64,000 nucleotides of DNA, taken from positions 82,212,442-82,276,441 of the forward strand of contig CM042160.1 in assembly GCA_023376005.1 (NCBI GenBank). The letters run 5' to 3'. The stretch is from Doryteuthis pealeii (taxonomy: Eukaryota > Mollusca > Cephalopoda > Myopsida > Loliginidae). The notes beneath the pieces were generated by a model. That model saw only the letters and a list, made by a program, of their open reading frames with translations. It did not search any database and was not told the origin of the DNA. Below, in pieces: positions 62,150 to 64,000 of the stretch (positions within the stretch are counted from its first letter, which is position 1; each line of letters opens with the position of its first letter). Position numbers and translations under genes: made by a program.

Positions 62150-62520
62150 GTCCTTGTGACCAGTATCACATGGTCTGGGCCCATTTTCTTTCTTTTCCTA
62201 GTTTTCAGCCAAGGGAGATAACCAGATATCATACTAATCTATCTAATCCTGAAGACTGGAATAACCAGGATGTGTGTGTGTATGTGTGTATAGGCACAGT
62301 TTGCAACACATGGTCAGTTTAATAAGAGGGATCCTCGTACATACACAAGAAAGGCCAAATATACCTGCAGTTCTCATGACCAGTGTCACATGGTCTGCGT
62401 CCATTTTTCTTCTTTTTTTTCCCTCCGCATCCTGCCCAAAGAACAGAGCCAAGGGAGATAACTAGATATCATACTTTTATCTCCTCCTGAAGACTGAGAT
62501 AACCAGGATGTTGTGTGTGC
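62150..62520. repeat. Direct duplication with AAGGGAGATAAC motifs
   Basis: TGACCAGT-TCACATGGTCTG, AGCCAAGGGAGATAAC and TCCTGAAGACTG then ATAACCAGGATG appear in both 62155-62272 and 62375-62512 (about 225-bp period). CA run at 62124-62150. Confidence 0.75.
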
Positions 62521-62534
62521 GTGTGTACACTCAC

Positions 62535-62685
62535 ATGTAAGTATTTACCCAACCCATTTGCCACGGGGAGGATGTGACACAAGATCACAAGTACGGGCAT
62601 TTAGCAAGGGTTGAACTCACTATTCAATAATAATGGATCAGCAAGACTAGCTTACTAACCATCACACCATGATGGGGTGTGCATA
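62535..62685 (-). mobile_element. SINE-C copy with SINE-B-like 3' end
   Basis: GTATTTACCCAACCCATTTG, GAGGATGTGACACAAGATC (SINE-B-type 3' end), GGGTTGAACTCACTATTC (box B complement) and CTAACCATCACACCATGATG (box A complement). Confidence 0.7.
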
Positions 62686-62869
62686 TGTATGTATAAAGGA
62701 TGTCACTAAAAAAACCATCAGAATAATTAAAGGATGATATTATAAATATGGCAAATGACATTGAATCTATTTTTATTTCTTATTTGATGGAAATTAATTA
62801 TTTCTGAAAGAAAACTATCACAACCTTATAATTCCTCTGAGTGGTATCTCTCCAACCTTTGTATTCTAA

Positions 62870-63004
62870 AACAGAGCGGTCCAAAAGTCTTGTTATCCCT
62901 ACATATTTTTGTTTTCAAGATATAAAATAATTACATAAATCAAAATGAAATTCTAGAAAATAATTTAATTTCTAAAGATTTTTTAGAAGGAAAATAATTT
63001 CGTA

Positions 63005-63037
<33 letters not shown>

Positions 63038-63300
63038 AAAAGAAAGTTAGAACAATATGGGGTGACAATACATTCGGACCGCCCTCTAGTTTAATGTACA
63101 GGGTGGTCCAAAAATCTTGTCATCCCCTAGATATTTTTTAGACGTAAAATAATTACATAATACAACCTGAAATTCTAGAAAATAACTTGATATTTAAAGT
63201 TTTTATTTTTAATTACATAACTTTTATATTATTAAAACAAAAAATAATCAAAATTTAAAAAAAAATATGAGGGGGGTGCCAAGGCTTTCGGACCATGCTG
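62870..63300. mobile_element. Two tandem mariner-type MITEs
   Basis: Copy 1, 62870-63088: ACAGAGCGGTCCAAAAGTC and reverse CATTCGGACCGCCCTCT. Copy 2, 63099-63300: CAGGGTGGTCCAAAAATC and reverse CTTTCGGACCATGCTG, flanked by TA on both sides. Interiors match (AAATAATTACATAA, GAAATTCTAGAAAATAA). A TA microsatellite (63008-63032) has expanded within copy 1. Confidence 0.75.
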
Positions 63301-63302
63301 TA

Positions 63303-64000
63303 TAATTCAATAGAAATCCAATTTTTAACAAGTGTCATCACACTAGGCCTGTAATTTTACTTTACCTTTAAGCTATACCAGCAAATACAGAATACTTTTA
63401 GAATTAGATCTCACTTCCCAAAAAAAACATTCTAACCAACTTTACAATAAATATAATAGGTTTTATGATTCATTTATTTTCTGATTGGCTGAAATAGAGA
63501 GGAAGAGTGGGAGGTTAAACAAAGGGAGGTAATGAGTAACAAAATAACAATTGTTTTCATGGATGGAATTATTAACAATTAAACATTTTTAAATAAATAA
63601 AATGAAATATAAATAAAATTAAAAAAAACAAAAAACTATTTTGTGCAGATAAAATTTGCAAGAAGATATGTGGAGTTTAAAATCATATTCTGAAACATTT
63701 TACAGGCCATATGAAAAATAGTGCATTTAATTTAAACATTTGAAGGAAAAAAAAAAACAAAAGCAAAAAAAAAAAAACAAGAAACATTTTCAGATTGTCA
63801 AATATCTTAAATGAAAACTTAACTGAAATAAATGATTCAATCAGAAAGTTTGGATGGGTCATAAATTCCTCCATTTGATATTTTATCATATATTAATAAT
63901 ACAATAATTCATTTATTAAAGAATGTATTATTATATATTATTTAGATCAATATGAAATAAATTGGTTGGTTTTTATGTACATTGTTTAGAAACATTGCTA
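63303..64000. other. AT-rich, nothing recognised
   Basis: Contains AAAGGGAGGTAATGAG at 63521 and poly-A runs. The 68-codon minus frame at 63683-63889 is phenylalanine-rich low complexity. Confidence 0.5.

Overview
The window is animal (metazoan) nuclear DNA from a large, AT-rich, repeat-dense, gene-poor genome. It has no operons, no dense reading frames and no convincing multi-exon gene. It holds several tRNA-headed SINE families, non-LTR and LTR retrotransposon relics, mariner, hAT and Helitron-type DNA elements, long TA, CA, GA and GAAA microsatellites, and a recurrent AAGGGAGATAA-type motif that I associate, from memory only, with molluscs. A mollusc, perhaps a gastropod, is my best guess; the sequence does not prove it.

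The most striking content is a set of self-cleaving hammerhead ribozyme (HHR) motifs. I can fold about eight with all three helices (8431-8478, 8748-8789, 9117-9158, 9779-9824, 23077-23118, 23412-23453, 30407-30449, 37438-37479) and a further six that are degenerate or truncated. Several sit downstream of tRNA-like box A/box B promoters in SINE-like units. Some units are head-to-tail tandems (369-bp period at 8.6-9.2 kb, 312-bp period at 9.8-10.1 kb), which is the layout of retrozymes. Others are head-to-head inverted pairs (8.4, 23.0-23.5, 25.9, 30.3-30.5 and 37.3-37.7 kb), as is known for Penelope-like and related elements. Several inverted junctions or truncations fall at or next to the conserved ribozyme core.

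Layout. 0-6 kb: AT-rich, mostly unrecognised, with two weak candidate coding exons at 4.33 and 5.02 kb and a perfect 46-bp-arm palindrome at 5.53 kb. 6-10.1 kb: non-autonomous Helitrons and HHR elements. 10.2-13.2 kb: a GAAA tract, a mariner transposase tail and copies of a roughly 700-bp interspersed repeat (family A). 13.2-20.6 kb: duplicated unclassified repeats, a tRNA-headed SINE (SINE-D), a 310-bp tandem and an 81-bp minisatellite. 21.5-31 kb: HHR elements, LINE tails, a fold-back element. 31-37 kb: SINEs, Helitrons, a gag-like relic, a solo LTR. 37-45 kb: an HHR element, mariner MITEs, a CT minisatellite inside a SINE head, and a solo LTR dated by an empty-site paralogue. 45-64 kb: Helitron, SINEs, two hAT insertions, a 159-bp tandem array, LINE relics and a mariner MITE pair.

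No gene pathway can be described. The only protein homologies I can defend are transposon relics: a mariner transposase tail (11.2 kb), LINE reverse-transcriptase C-terminal pieces (21.7, 29.1, 54.7, 61.2 kb), a gag-like stretch (34.0 kb) and a hAT transposase C-terminus (50.3 kb).
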